NCBI RefSeq assembly: GCF_042611095.1
Contig: NZ_JBHFPV010000002.1
Span: 248,001 to 312,000, forward strand
Length of the DNA stretch: 64,000 bases
From: Meishania litoralis
Lineage (GTDB): Bacteria > Bacteroidota > Bacteroidia > Flavobacteriales > Flavobacteriaceae
Reading direction: 5' to 3'
Shown here: positions 52,212 to 60,533 of the stretch, piece after piece
Numbering within the stretch: the first letter of the stretch is position 1
Layout of the letters: every line of letters begins with the position of its first letter
Notes under the pieces: model-generated
Databases searched by the model: none
What the model saw: only the letters and a program-made list of their open reading frames with translations
What the model was told of the DNA's origin: nothing
Translations under genes and position numbers: made by a program

Positions 52212-54425
52212 ATGGCAACTATTAACTTCTATCTTGATTCTACCAGAAAAAGTGGATATGCCCCAATTGATTTAAGAATTAACTGTAATTCTAAGCGTGT
52301 AAAAATATCAACAAAAGAGAAAATTAAACCTGTTGATTTCGACAAAGAAAATCAATTAGTGAAAGACACCTCAGAACGAGCTATTGAACTTAATCATTAC
52401 TTATCATATTTAAAAGATAGGGCAGAGGAGTTAGTTAATAACTCACCCAAGAAGAAGTATACACTTGAAGAAATCAAATGTAAGCTAACTGATTTTGTTG
52501 AAGCATATAAAGATGGGCATGATTTCAATATTGTAAAAGAACAGGTTCCTTTATATGGTAAAGCATTCACATTTATTGATTTGTTTGCCGGAGCAGGTGG
52601 CTTTAGTGAAGGTTTTTTGCAAGCGGAACATAACAATAAGTTTTTTGATTTTCTATTAGCCAATGATATAAATGAAAATTCTGAACTAACCCATTTAGTA
52701 AGATATAATTATCAGTTAGGCTTAGATGCTGAATTCTTATGTCAAGATATCACTGAACCTGATTTTTTAGATAATTTATTGGAAAAGCTTGAGGGTAAAA
52801 AAGTGGATGTGGTTTGTGGTGGTCCGCCATGTCAAAGTTTTAGTTTGGCAGGAAAGAGGAAGAAATTTGACAAAAAAGACGACCTTTTTGCTCATTATTT
52901 AGAAGTTATTAAAGTCTTGCAACCCAAGTACTTTATTATGGAAAATGTTAAGGGAATACTGACTAAAGAAAGGGGAAAGATTAAAGAATTGATTTTAACC
53001 GAAATTAATTCAATTGTTGACATTAAAGAAATTCCCAAATTATCAGCGTTTGTAAAATCTCTGAAAAAGACAAATCCAGAAAGTGAGTTTATTTTAGATT
53101 GTCTGGTAAAAAGAATTGAAATTGAGCAATTCACTGACATTCAAGCTACTGGAGCTAAAGAAAATTACATAAAAGCTATTGATTCACAATTTAAGAAGAT
53201 TACCCCTAAAATTGCTGACTATAAAACCAGTAAAACCGATTCAAGAATTAGCACCATACGACATGGTTTCAATATTCTGATTAGAGATAAAGTATGGGAA
53301 AAATTAAAACGGGATTTAATAAAGGAAAAAGATTATTGCAACATTGACAATGACTATTTTGTCGATTCATTTACACAATTCATAACAGATTTAGACTCTA
53401 GGGAGATTATCAATAAGATTGAAAGTGCATTCCAGAAATTAGAAGTAAGAAAAGAGTTTTTGAAACAATGTGAAGATATAGTTGAAGCACTTAAAATTTA
53501 TATTTTAAACATAGATGAATGTTTGAACTTTATCTCTAATTACTGCAATGAAGAACAAAATCAAGAATTAAAAGAGATTGTAGATAGTATAAGACTTTAC
53601 AAAATTAAGTCCCCTTTCGTTGCAAATTCTTCGAACTACGGAGTACCTCAAAATCGAGAACGTGTTTTGTTTATTGGATGTAGGAAAGACCAAAAATTTA
53701 TTTCGGAGATTCCGGCAACTGTAAATGAAGAAGAAAAAGTATCAGTTTTTGAAGCGTTGTATGATTTAGATTTTATTGGCAACAATCAAGAAGCACACCA
53801 TTACCAAACCGTTGATATTACCAAACAGTATAATGGCACGGCCAAAAAGATGAAAAATCTTTTAAAGACACGTTCAATTGATGGAAAGCCATTGAGTGGA
53901 AAAGGGAAAACTTTTTCTGATTGGAGCAAATCTGGTCGCCTAAACGGTCGATTTGAAAACACAACAAAACCCTTCTATGTAAGAAATTCGGAAGCCTTGA
54001 ATAATAATCAGAAAGATTATGCTGTCTTGCACAACCATAAAACTAGTAACCAAGGTGATGATGTATTGAGAAGACTTGAGTTGATTTTGGAAGCAGGAAA
54101 TTATAAAAAGGCTCAGAAAAAACTTGACAAATGTGGTCTTTCTTCAAACAAAAGAAATTATAATGTTCTTAAACCCGAGGGGCAGAGTCCAACAGTCATG
54201 ACAATTCCAGACGATTATATCCACTATAGCACACCAAGGGCCCTTACAGTTAGAGAAATGGCTCGACTGCAATCCTTCGATGATTCTTTCGTTTTTCAGG
54301 GCAAGCGTTCCACAGGAGGTAACAATCGAAAATCCGAACTACCGCAGTATACTTTGGTAGGAAATGCTGTGCCTCCCTTAATGGCAAGGGCTGTTGCTTT
54401 GGAAATATTGAAAAATATTAGATGA
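52212..54425 (+). CDS. DNA (cytosine-5) methyltransferase with N-terminal integrase-type Arm domain
   Basis: 737 residues. The C5-methyltransferase motifs are all present: I 'FIDLFAGAGGFSEGF' (about 121-135), IV 'CGGPPCQSFSLAG' with catalytic Cys207, VI 'FIMENVKGIL', VIII 'NYGVPQNRERVLFIG', and IX-X 'LTVREMARLQSF' and 'YTLVGNAVPPLMARAVALEI'. About 220 helical residues are inserted between VI and VIII. Residues 1-95 ('ATINFYLDSTRKSGYAPIDL', 'KRVKISTKEKIKP') read like the Arm DNA-binding domain of Bacteroidota tyrosine integrases. It protects the host from the convergent endonuclease, with which it overlaps by eight bases. The target site is unknown. Confidence 0.93.
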   Translation: MATINFYLDSTRKSGYAPIDLRINCNSKRVKISTKEKIKPVDFDKENQLVKDTSERAIELNHYLSYLKDRAEELVNNSPKKKYTLEEIKCKLTDFVEAYKDGHDFNIVKEQVPLYGKAFTFIDLFAGAGGFSEGFLQAEHNNKFFDFLLANDINENSELTHLVRYNYQLGLDAEFLCQDITEPDFLDNLLEKLEGKKVDVVCGGPPCQSFSLAGKRKKFDKKDDLFAHYLEVIKVLQPKYFIMENVKGILTKERGKIKELILTEINSIVDIKEIPKLSAFVKSLKKTNPESEFILDCLVKRIEIEQFTDIQATGAKENYIKAIDSQFKKITPKIADYKTSKTDSRISTIRHGFNILIRDKVWEKLKRDLIKEKDYCNIDNDYFVDSFTQFITDLDSREIINKIESAFQKLEVRKEFLKQCEDIVEALKIYILNIDECLNFISNYCNEEQNQELKEIVDSIRLYKIKSPFVANSSNYGVPQNRERVLFIGCRKDQKFISEIPATVNEEEKVSVFEALYDLDFIGNNQEAHHYQTVDITKQYNGTAKKMKNLLKTRSIDGKPLSGKGKTFSDWSKSGRLNGRFENTTKPFYVRNSEALNNNQKDYAVLHNHKTSNQGDDVLRRLELILEAGNYKKAQKKLDKCGLSSNKRNYNVLKPEGQSPTVMTIPDDYIHYSTPRALTVREMARLQSFDDSFVFQGKRSTGGNNRKSELPQYTLVGNAVPPLMARAVALEILKNIR

Positions 54426-55347
54426 TGTCAAAGTAAGAAAGATTACCCGAAAACTCTTCAAGTGCGGCTCTAATTTCAGTTCTAATATTGTTCGGATAAC
54501 CAGCTTGAAAATTGTTGGTGAAAATTTCCTTTAATGAACGGGCGACATGTTGTTCTGTTGGTTTACCCCAATAATTACCCCCTGACAGATTAGTTACTCT
54601 TTTAACGGCAACTGAATCAGAATTATAATTTGCCCTTTGATTTGAAGGTACAGTAACAAAAGAGTAGGTGAAATTATTTGTATCGTGAATATTAAAACCG
54701 TCTCTGCCAATTGTTATGTTTCGTCCCCTAAATCCATTAGCTGAATATATCATGTCCCAGAGCATAGGAATTTGGGCATTATCATTCCAATTTGTTTTGC
54801 ATTGAATCACACCAATCTCATAATTGTCGAAATCTTGTGATGCTAGAAAATTAGTAATCTCTCTATTAAACTTATTTCTTCTAAAATTATCGAACCTAAT
54901 TCCGTTGTTTCCAACATTTAGTTCATCTAATTCAACACCATAATTCGGTAAATCAGGAAAAGTTATTACAGTTATGTCAGATTCTGTATTACAAGCAAAA
55001 TTGCCATAGTTTACAGTGATTGCATCCTGAATTGGTTTGGGAACTAAACTCATCTTTCTGATAGCAACAGTTCTACTTCCAACGGTACATAAATTTATAT
55101 ACCAACATACCAGAGATTCCCAAGCTGTACCCCCACCTGATAATTGGCCTTGACCACGACCTTCGCCACCGGTAGATTTAAATATATCTGAAAGGTGGTC
55201 TCCCAGATTTATAATATCCGTTTCATTATAGTTTTCGCCTAAGATTTGATGTATTCTCGCTTTCCAAGTCGGCCAACATCTCCTTAAAGTTGCAGTTCCA
55301 AAAAGGCTATTAACAGATATTTGTCTGAAATATTCTGGTATGGTCAT
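54418..55347 (-). CDS. Probable type II restriction endonuclease (PD-(D/E)XK type)
   Basis: 309 residues. It is convergent and overlapping with the methyltransferase gene, the usual place of its endonuclease partner. A plausible nuclease core is 'NTESDITVITFPD' (Asp) followed by 'YEIGVIQCKTNWNDN', where Q-x-K takes the (D/E)xK position; 'GGGTAWESLVCWYINLC' upstream would be a conserved helix. It contains no membrane or signal segment. I do not recognise its specificity class. Alternative: another nuclease-fold protein with a different defence role. Confidence 0.65.
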   Translation of the reverse strand: MTIPEYFRQISVNSLFGTATLRRCWPTWKARIHQILGENYNETDIINLGDHLSDIFKSTGGEGRGQGQLSGGGTAWESLVCWYINLCTVGSRTVAIRKMSLVPKPIQDAITVNYGNFACNTESDITVITFPDLPNYGVELDELNVGNNGIRFDNFRRNKFNREITNFLASQDFDNYEIGVIQCKTNWNDNAQIPMLWDMIYSANGFRGRNITIGRDGFNIHDTNNFTYSFVTVPSNQRANYNSDSVAVKRVTNLSGGNYWGKPTEQHVARSLKEIFTNNFQAGYPNNIRTEIRAALEEFSGNLSYFDII

Positions 55348-55418
55348 AAAAGTGCTTATAAATTATAATATATAGTTCCTAATTTACTTTAACATTGAAT
55401 ATTACTAAATTATTTACC

Positions 55419-56310
55419 ATGGACAAAATTTTGGAAATAATTGATCTCAGTTGGACTCAGGTTATGTGGTTTTTCAATTGAGTAGTAGAATGTTGAAGAA
55501 CAGCGAATTTAATGCTACCGAGCAAATTCGTAATTTTTTATTGACCGAAGGAATTTTTGATTATAATGCACTTGAAGATGGAACCAAGAAATATATTGAA
55601 GGGGTGATTCTTGCCAAGAGTGAATCAAAAAAAAAACTAGGATTAGACTTGGTTTTCCGCCTGTGATGCGAGAAGCAAGGATTTGGATTTTTGGTTTAAA
55701 CGATTTTGTAGCGCCTGATGACAAGGTGTTAATAGGTTTAATAGAGGGCAACATAGTCATCATACCGATGAATCAATCTAATGATTCTTATCCAAACTTA
55801 AAAACACTAGTAAGGACCAGCAAACTTGATAAAAAGTCAAAAAAAAGACTTAAAAACAGGAAAAGAGAGAAGGAATATAAGGCATTTAAAAAGGACTATT
55901 TGAAACAGGCTATGGAAAATACCAAACTGGGGCTTGAGGGTGAATTATTTGTGTTTTTTTTCGAAAGACAAAGGTTAATTAAGGCAGAAAGGGAAGATTT
56001 AGCGGAAAAGGTTGAACACACATCAGTGGTAAAAGGAGATGGCCTTGGTTATGATATTCTTTCCTATGATATCAATGGCACAAAGAAATTCATAGAGGTG
56101 AAAACGACAGCAGGTAGGTGTAATTCTAGACTTTTTTTAAGTATAAATGAGATAGAATTTAGTTGTAAGAACCCTAATAATTTCTTTCTGTTTAGGATTT
56201 ATAAGTTCAACAATGTCCGAAAATCAGGTAAAATAAAATCATTAAAAGGATGTTTATCTGATAACATCCATATAGAACCTACAAGTTTTTCAGCGGTGGT
56301 TGAAGAATAG
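55419..56310 (+). pseudogene. DUF3883-type nuclease-like gene, two frameshifts
   Basis: Three frames make one protein: from the ATG at 55419 'MDKILEIIDLS', then from about 55451 'GYVVFQLSSRMLKNSEFNAT' to 'LDLVFR', then from about 55660 'PVMREARIWIFGLNDFV' to the end. Related proteins have these parts in a row (NATxxIRxFL, DYxxx, then YRPxxxxxxRIWIYGL). Each junction is mended by restoring one base in a short T or C run. The C-terminal DUF3883 domain 'GDGLGYDILSYDINGTKKFI' and 'EVKTT' has a PD-(D/E)XK-like D...ExK core. The intact last frame may still be expressed from a GTG at 55663. Sequencing error is possible. Confidence 0.65.
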
Positions 56311-57107
56311 AATTTATGAAGAAACTGGCGCCGGCTAGAAGAAAATGCGGGCGAGTAGGGGAGTGAATTTATGGCTTGGCACAAAGAGCCATTGCCCTCG
56401 ACTTTGTGTTTACACGTTTACGCCCAAGTAGCGAAGCTACAAGTCACAAAGGGAGCGTGGAAGCATATTTTACTCATTGTATTTTATTGTCTTTAAAGGT
56501 ATTCGTGAATGCTTCGCATTTCTTCTTGATTTCAATGGGAAAGACGATCTTTTTACGCAGTATAGACGAAGTTTTCGTTAAGAATTTTCGAAACCTTGGA
56601 GAAAATTTAGAAAACTGAGACGGTTTTAGCTATGCTAAAAATACCTCGTAAAAAGGGTCTTTTCTTTTGGTTCGTTTTCTTTGGACAAGCAAAGAAAATG
56701 AACAGTATTAATCTTCAAAAGGAACAGTTAGTAGTTTCATTTCTATTTGACATAATATTTAAACATCCGAAAAAGGAGTCTCAATCAGGGGAGTATGCGA
56801 GCAAGTGCTTAGAAATTTACGCTCCTCTGCCAACGCTACCATCTGGCCCGTTTTTTGAAACGTCTACTAGACCTTCCAAAAAATCGTCCTAAGCTTTTGC
56901 GGCAAGCTGACGAAAAGCCTCTGAAATTTTTCTTCTCCAAATTTTCAATTGAACCAAAGGATTCAACAAAGACCAAAAGCTGATCTTTTAATGGTCCTTC
57001 GACTTCGCTCAGCATAAACTATGGCAAGCGGCTGGAAAATGCGAAGCATTCACGAATACAGATTTATTAAAATATAAACTGCATGAGTAATTGTGTTTGA
57101 AATACCA
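56311..57107. other. Non-coding spacer with decayed repeats
   Basis: It has frames of 80-86 codons without recognisable protein character. The stretch 56650-56950 ('ttcttttggttcgttttctt', 'gcggcaagctgacgaaaagc') is related to 62280-62440, and 'acttcgctcagcata' at 57002 recurs exactly at 62945, so this is repeat debris. No gene called. Confidence 0.5.
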
Positions 57108-57496
57108 AGCGTTGGCTTTTCTAGGAATAATGTGATTTGCCAGCAGGATCAACTCTCTAAATTTTAAAAGATTTTCAATCTTTTAAAATATTCCGTACAT
57201 AATAGAATTATGACTTACGAATATAAACAAGGCTTTCAGTAAAACGGCTTTGACATACGCGATTAAAAGTGATTACCCTGTGGGTGATTACTTTTTTCGG
57301 CGAGATGGCGCGCTGGAGGTCATTGCAGAATTTCTTTTTACATAATACCTGCCGATATGGTTCTAAAGAAGCCATATCTGGTATTATGCAAAACAGCAAG
57401 CTATACAGAAATGCTGCGCCGTTTTACACAATAGACATATTTGTATCATAATGTTCTGCGTTATGTAACTTGAGCTTTGGTTAAAAGCGAAAGTTG
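57108..57496. repeat. Long direct repeat B (389 bp)
   Basis: Second copy of repeat A in the same orientation, 5,481 bp downstream. The hairpin at 57341-57388 is identical to the one in copy A. The tail after 57496 keeps weak similarity to the tail of A. Confidence 0.9.
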
Positions 57497-57616
57497 TTAC
57501 TACAGTTTCTTTAAAAAATTTATTCTAAAAAGTTTCTTCTACAATGTGAATGGAACACTTTTTATGCGACGACGTAGGAGGGAAGCATAATGTGTGTGGA
57601 ATGGAATTTTAACAAC

Positions 57617-58618
57617 TCATTTCAATAAAGTTTGATTACGTTTATAAATAGCTAAATCTTCGCGACCATGAGCTTCTGTTTGTAATTCACCAATATATCT
57701 TAACAAGGCTGGCCTTTCTTTTTTAATAATTTCCAAGAGTTTGGCAGAATTATCAGTATTTAAAAAATCCTTTTCAAGATTGATTGATTCATAAAAGACA
57801 TTCATAAAAATTGTTTCAAAGTGAATATTTACACCTTTTCTATTCCATGCATCTTTAAGATAGGTGCAAAATGTCATTAGAGAATATAGTAAACGAATAG
57901 CTGGATGTGGATGAGAACGTTCTCTATAATAAAGATTTTCAATATCATTAACAAAGGTTAATAAATACTGACAAATTACTGTTCCAGAAAGAATAGTTAA
58001 AGCTTCAATTACTTCTTTATCTAAATCATCTTTAAAAAGACGCTCGTAATAATCTACAGTATGATTTGCAAGACATAGTGAACTGTAACAATCAGCGTCA
58101 TACTCAAGTATATGTTTTTCAATATTAAAACCACCTTGATTATTCAATGACCTTTCTTGAATGCCTTCATTGAGGAAATCGGACTGTTGAATCAAGTGAC
58201 CTAGTTCATGGTAAAAAGTAAAATGAGATGCCAACTGATAATAAAATTCATTAATACTAATATCTAATTTCTTGTTAAGCTTATCCAAAGCCTCTAAATC
58301 GGCATTTAAGTTAATTGGAGTACCTAATTGGAATTTAGAAATTAACCAGTTTATCAAACCTACATTTAATTTTATTACATATTTTTCATCTATGGTGCCA
58401 GCAGAAGCATTTTTGGTAGTATTCGAAGAAATTAAAATATAATGTTGAGCAATTCCATAATGTGCACTTTCGGTTGCCAATGTTTTATAATAAAAGTCAA
58501 AAGACTTTAAAATTTCGACAAGCATTGGGCTTCCTTCGGGATTGAAGATATCTGCTTCTGTAAGTGGTAAATCAGCAATTGTGGTTACTTGAATTGCATT
58601 GTATTGTTCTAAAGTCAT
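57617..58618 (-). CDS. HExxH zinc metallopeptidase, possibly Lit/U49-like, divergent from the CBASS operon
   Basis: 333 residues, no signal peptide. The zinc site is 'FTFYHELGHLIQQ' (His137, Glu138, His141) with a third acidic ligand likely in 'HILEYDADCYSSL' (Glu172). 'RSHPHPAIRLLYSL' (about 234-247) completes a layout like peptidase family U49 (Lit, the EF-Tu-cleaving phage-exclusion protease). The remainder is helical. It shares a 175-bp control region with the self-cleaving repressor gene, so it may be co-regulated with the CBASS or act on a CBASS/repressor protein. The family assignment is moderate; the metallopeptidase core is clear. Confidence 0.75.
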   Translation of the reverse strand: MTLEQYNAIQVTTIADLPLTEADIFNPEGSPMLVEILKSFDFYYKTLATESAHYGIAQHYILISSNTTKNASAGTIDEKYVIKLNVGLINWLISKFQLGTPINLNADLEALDKLNKKLDISINEFYYQLASHFTFYHELGHLIQQSDFLNEGIQERSLNNQGGFNIEKHILEYDADCYSSLCLANHTVDYYERLFKDDLDKEVIEALTILSGTVICQYLLTFVNDIENLYYRERSHPHPAIRLLYSLMTFCTYLKDAWNRKGVNIHFETIFMNVFYESINLEKDFLNTDNSAKLLEIIKKERPALLRYIGELQTEAHGREDLAIYKRNQTLLK

Positions 58619-58701
58619 AGTTTCTTCTACTGAAATAGAAAGATATTAAAACAAAACGTTTTTCTTTCAATGTAATTAGATTAAATAAAATATTGTTGAT
58701 A

Positions 58702-58721
58702 ATTAACATCATATTGTTAAT
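58702..58721. promoter_or_regulatory. Second inverted repeat in the divergent control region
   Basis: 'attaaca' and 'tgttaat' with a six-base spacer, five bases left of the main palindrome. It could be a weaker operator or part of the peptidase-gene promoter. Confidence 0.4.
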
Positions 58722-58725
58722 ATAA

Positions 58726-58748
58726 AATATCTCATAGTATGAGATATT
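58726..58748. promoter_or_regulatory. Perfect 11-bp palindrome, probable operator of the S24 repressor
   Basis: 'aatatctcata' and 'tatgagatatt' are exact reverse complements around one central base. It lies between the divergent peptidase and repressor genes, overlapping where the -33 element of the repressor promoter should be. Binding there would shut off the operon and possibly the peptidase gene. Confidence 0.75.
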
Positions 58749-58762
58749 AAAACACTAAATAT

Positions 58763-58770
58763 TAAATTTG
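58763..58770 (+). promoter_or_regulatory. -7 box TAAATTTG of the repressor/CBASS operon
   Basis: Exact match to the Bacteroidota -7 consensus TAnnTTTG, 23 bases before the ATG at 58794 and 14 bases after the palindrome. A clear TTG -33 element is not seen; the position falls in the operator. Confidence 0.55.
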
Positions 58771-58793
58771 TATCTGTAAATCAATTCATTATA

Positions 58794-59435
58794 ATGAATC
58801 GCATAAAGGAAGTTTTAGAAAGAAAAGGTATTAAGCAAACTTGGTTGGCTGAAAGGTTAGAAAAGAGTTACAATATGGTTAACTCTTATGTGCAAAATAG
58901 GAGACAACCAAGTCTTGAAGATTTGTTCAAGATTGCAAACATATTAGATGTTGCAGTTGCTGAATTGTTAGAAAGTCGTACCTCTAAAAAGAAATATGAT
59001 TCAATGCAGCCAACTATTCTGAAAGTTGCTGAAGATGAAGAAGAGTATGAAAAAATGGTAAGCATACCAGTATTAGGAAATGTTGCATGTGGATTTCCTC
59101 TTTTTGCTGAAGAAAATATAGAAAAAGAGATTTCTGTTTCAACAAAGCTTATTAGAAAGGATAAAAAGTATTTTATTCTACGAGCTTCTGGTGACTCAAT
59201 GAACAATGCTAATATAGATGATGGAGATTTAGTATTAATAAGAAAGGAACTTACCGCAGAAGATGGTGATAGAGTAGTGGCCTTAATTGATGATGAAGCT
59301 ACAATAAAGGAATTTAAAAATAATGGAGACCATATTGTACTGTTGCCAAAATCAACAACTAAAGAGCATCAGCCAATTATATTAACAAGAGATTTTAAGA
59401 TACAAGGAATTGTAGAAAGTGTAATAAAAATTTAA
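58794..59435 (+). CDS. LexA/UmuD-type self-cleaving repressor (XRE HTH + S24 peptidase)
   Basis: 213 residues. Residues 1-60 are an XRE helix-turn-helix ('GIKQTWLAERLEKSYNMVNS', 'PSLEDLFKIANILDVAVAEL'). Residues 88-213 are an S24 domain: cleavage bond Cys99-Gly100 in 'LGNVACGFPLF', nucleophile Ser135 in 'ASGDSMNNANI' and general base Lys172 in 'DDEATIKEF'. The Ser-Lys distance of 37 equals LexA (119/156) and UmuD (60/97), and the Cys-Gly bond and its distance to Ser are those of UmuD. It should cut itself when stimulated by RecA filaments. First gene of the operon, three bases before the DUF2188 gene, and divergent from the peptidase. Confidence 0.9.
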   Translation: MNRIKEVLERKGIKQTWLAERLEKSYNMVNSYVQNRRQPSLEDLFKIANILDVAVAELLESRTSKKKYDSMQPTILKVAEDEEEYEKMVSIPVLGNVACGFPLFAEENIEKEISVSTKLIRKDKKYFILRASGDSMNNANIDDGDLVLIRKELTAEDGDRVVALIDDEATIKEFKNNGDHIVLLPKSTTKEHQPIILTRDFKIQGIVESVIKI

Positions 59436-59438
59436 ATA

Positions 59439-59660
59439 ATGAAAAAGAATCAACATGTAGTGCCACATAGCAGTGGTTGGGCAGTTAAAGGAGCTGGAAA
59501 TAAAAAGGCAACAAAAGTTACTGCTACTCAAAAGGAGGCAATTAATGTAGCTAGAAATATTGCGAAAAATCAAAAATCTGAACTTTTAGTTCATAACCAA
59601 AAAGGCCAAATTAGGCAGAAAGATAGTTTTGGTAACGACAACTTTCCGCCAAAAGGCTAA
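59439..59660 (+). CDS. DUF2188 small basic protein
   Basis: 73 residues: 'NQHVVPHSSGWAVKGAGNKK', then 'TATQKEAINVARNIAKNQKS', 'LLVHNQKGQIRQKDSFGNDN' and P-P. This is the DUF2188 pattern (V.P...GWAVK....A....TQ.EA...A..IA......E...H...G.IR..DS.G.D..P). The fold is a small alpha/beta unit of unknown function, at times found near phage or defence genes. It lies between the repressor (3-base gap) and the NUDIX effector (12-base gap), so it is made with the CBASS. Confidence 0.85.
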   Translation: MKKNQHVVPHSSGWAVKGAGNKKATKVTATQKEAINVARNIAKNQKSELLVHNQKGQIRQKDSFGNDNFPPKG

Positions 59661-59672
59661 TTCTATATACAT

Positions 59673-60533
59673 ATGTTGAGATTCATATTAAAAATATTTG
59701 TTGCATTAATTTTAATTTTCATAGGGTATAACATTGAAGAATCGCTTCGTCCTGAATTCATTGGAGGCGGATTTATTTTACTTATCACTATTTTGATTAT
59801 TGACGGTTTTAATTTTTTTTACAAAAACTGGAAAAGGTTAAAATTAGCATTGCATTGTTTTTGGATTAGCCTTTCTGGAAAATACATAAGGTTTTCCATG
59901 TCTTATCAGTATTTAATTAAGGTTAATGACAAATACCTTTTAGTACAAAATGCAAACCCAAATTGGAATTGGTATCAACACGTAGGAGGGAAGTATAAAA
60001 GATTACCTGAAACACAAAGTGTTTTAAAGGAAATGAATGCCACTGACGATTTAAAAATGAAGACAGCTGGATTAAAAAAAGATGATTTAGCGGTTTTTGT
60101 TCCTGCTAGAAATGCAATGAAGTTTCTTGATTGGTTTAATAGTGAAAAAAATCGTGAAATTTCTCATTGGAGAGAATTTTACGAAGAGTTGTTGGGAGGA
60201 AAGGCAGATAATCGAATTCTTAAAAAAAAGAATTTTCCATATGTTAATTACAGATTTATAAAATCAGTTCAAACTCCATTAAAAAGAGCTCCAATTGAAT
60301 CCGGCTGGGATTGTTGGGAGATTTTACAATATGATGTTTTAGAATTGATACCAAATGAATCACAACAAAAGGAGTTAGAAGAATTATTGATAAAAGGAGA
60401 TAGTGAATATATAAAATGGGCTAGTACTCAAATGATTAATAAACTAGGTTATGATGAGGGAGAGTTAAGTACTAAATACAATATTGGACCACACGCAAAG
60501 TGGGTTTTAAATTTAAAATGGAGTAAAGCATGA
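59673..60533 (+). CDS. Two-TM SMODS-associated NUDIX-domain protein, probable CBASS effector
   Basis: 286 residues. Two transmembrane helices (about 4-20 and 31-49) are followed by a cytosolic domain matching the SMODS-associated NUDIX (Sa_NUDIX) type: 'YQYLIKVNDKYLLVQNANPN', 'WYQHVGGKYKRLPE', and a Nudix-like 'SHWREFYEELLGG' (Arg167-Glu172), then 'NYRFIKSVQTPLKRAPIESG' and 'WDCWEILQYDVLELIP'. The box deviates from the classical Nudix spacing, so nucleotide binding rather than hydrolysis is likely. Known membrane CBASS effectors disrupt the inner membrane upon binding a cyclic oligonucleotide. It overlaps the CD-NTase gene by four bases. Confidence 0.8.
   Translation: MLRFILKIFVALILIFIGYNIEESLRPEFIGGGFILLITILIIDGFNFFYKNWKRLKLALHCFWISLSGKYIRFSMSYQYLIKVNDKYLLVQNANPNWNWYQHVGGKYKRLPETQSVLKEMNATDDLKMKTAGLKKDDLAVFVPARNAMKFLDWFNSEKNREISHWREFYEELLGGKADNRILKKKNFPYVNYRFIKSVQTPLKRAPIESGWDCWEILQYDVLELIPNESQQKELEELLIKGDSEYIKWASTQMINKLGYDEGELSTKYNIGPHAKWVLNLKWSKA

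Noticed and set aside
56376..56892. Two frames of 80 and 86 codons in the spacer before repeat B
   Set aside because: They lie in repeat debris, have no domain, and part of the sequence recurs in non-coding form near 62.3 kb.
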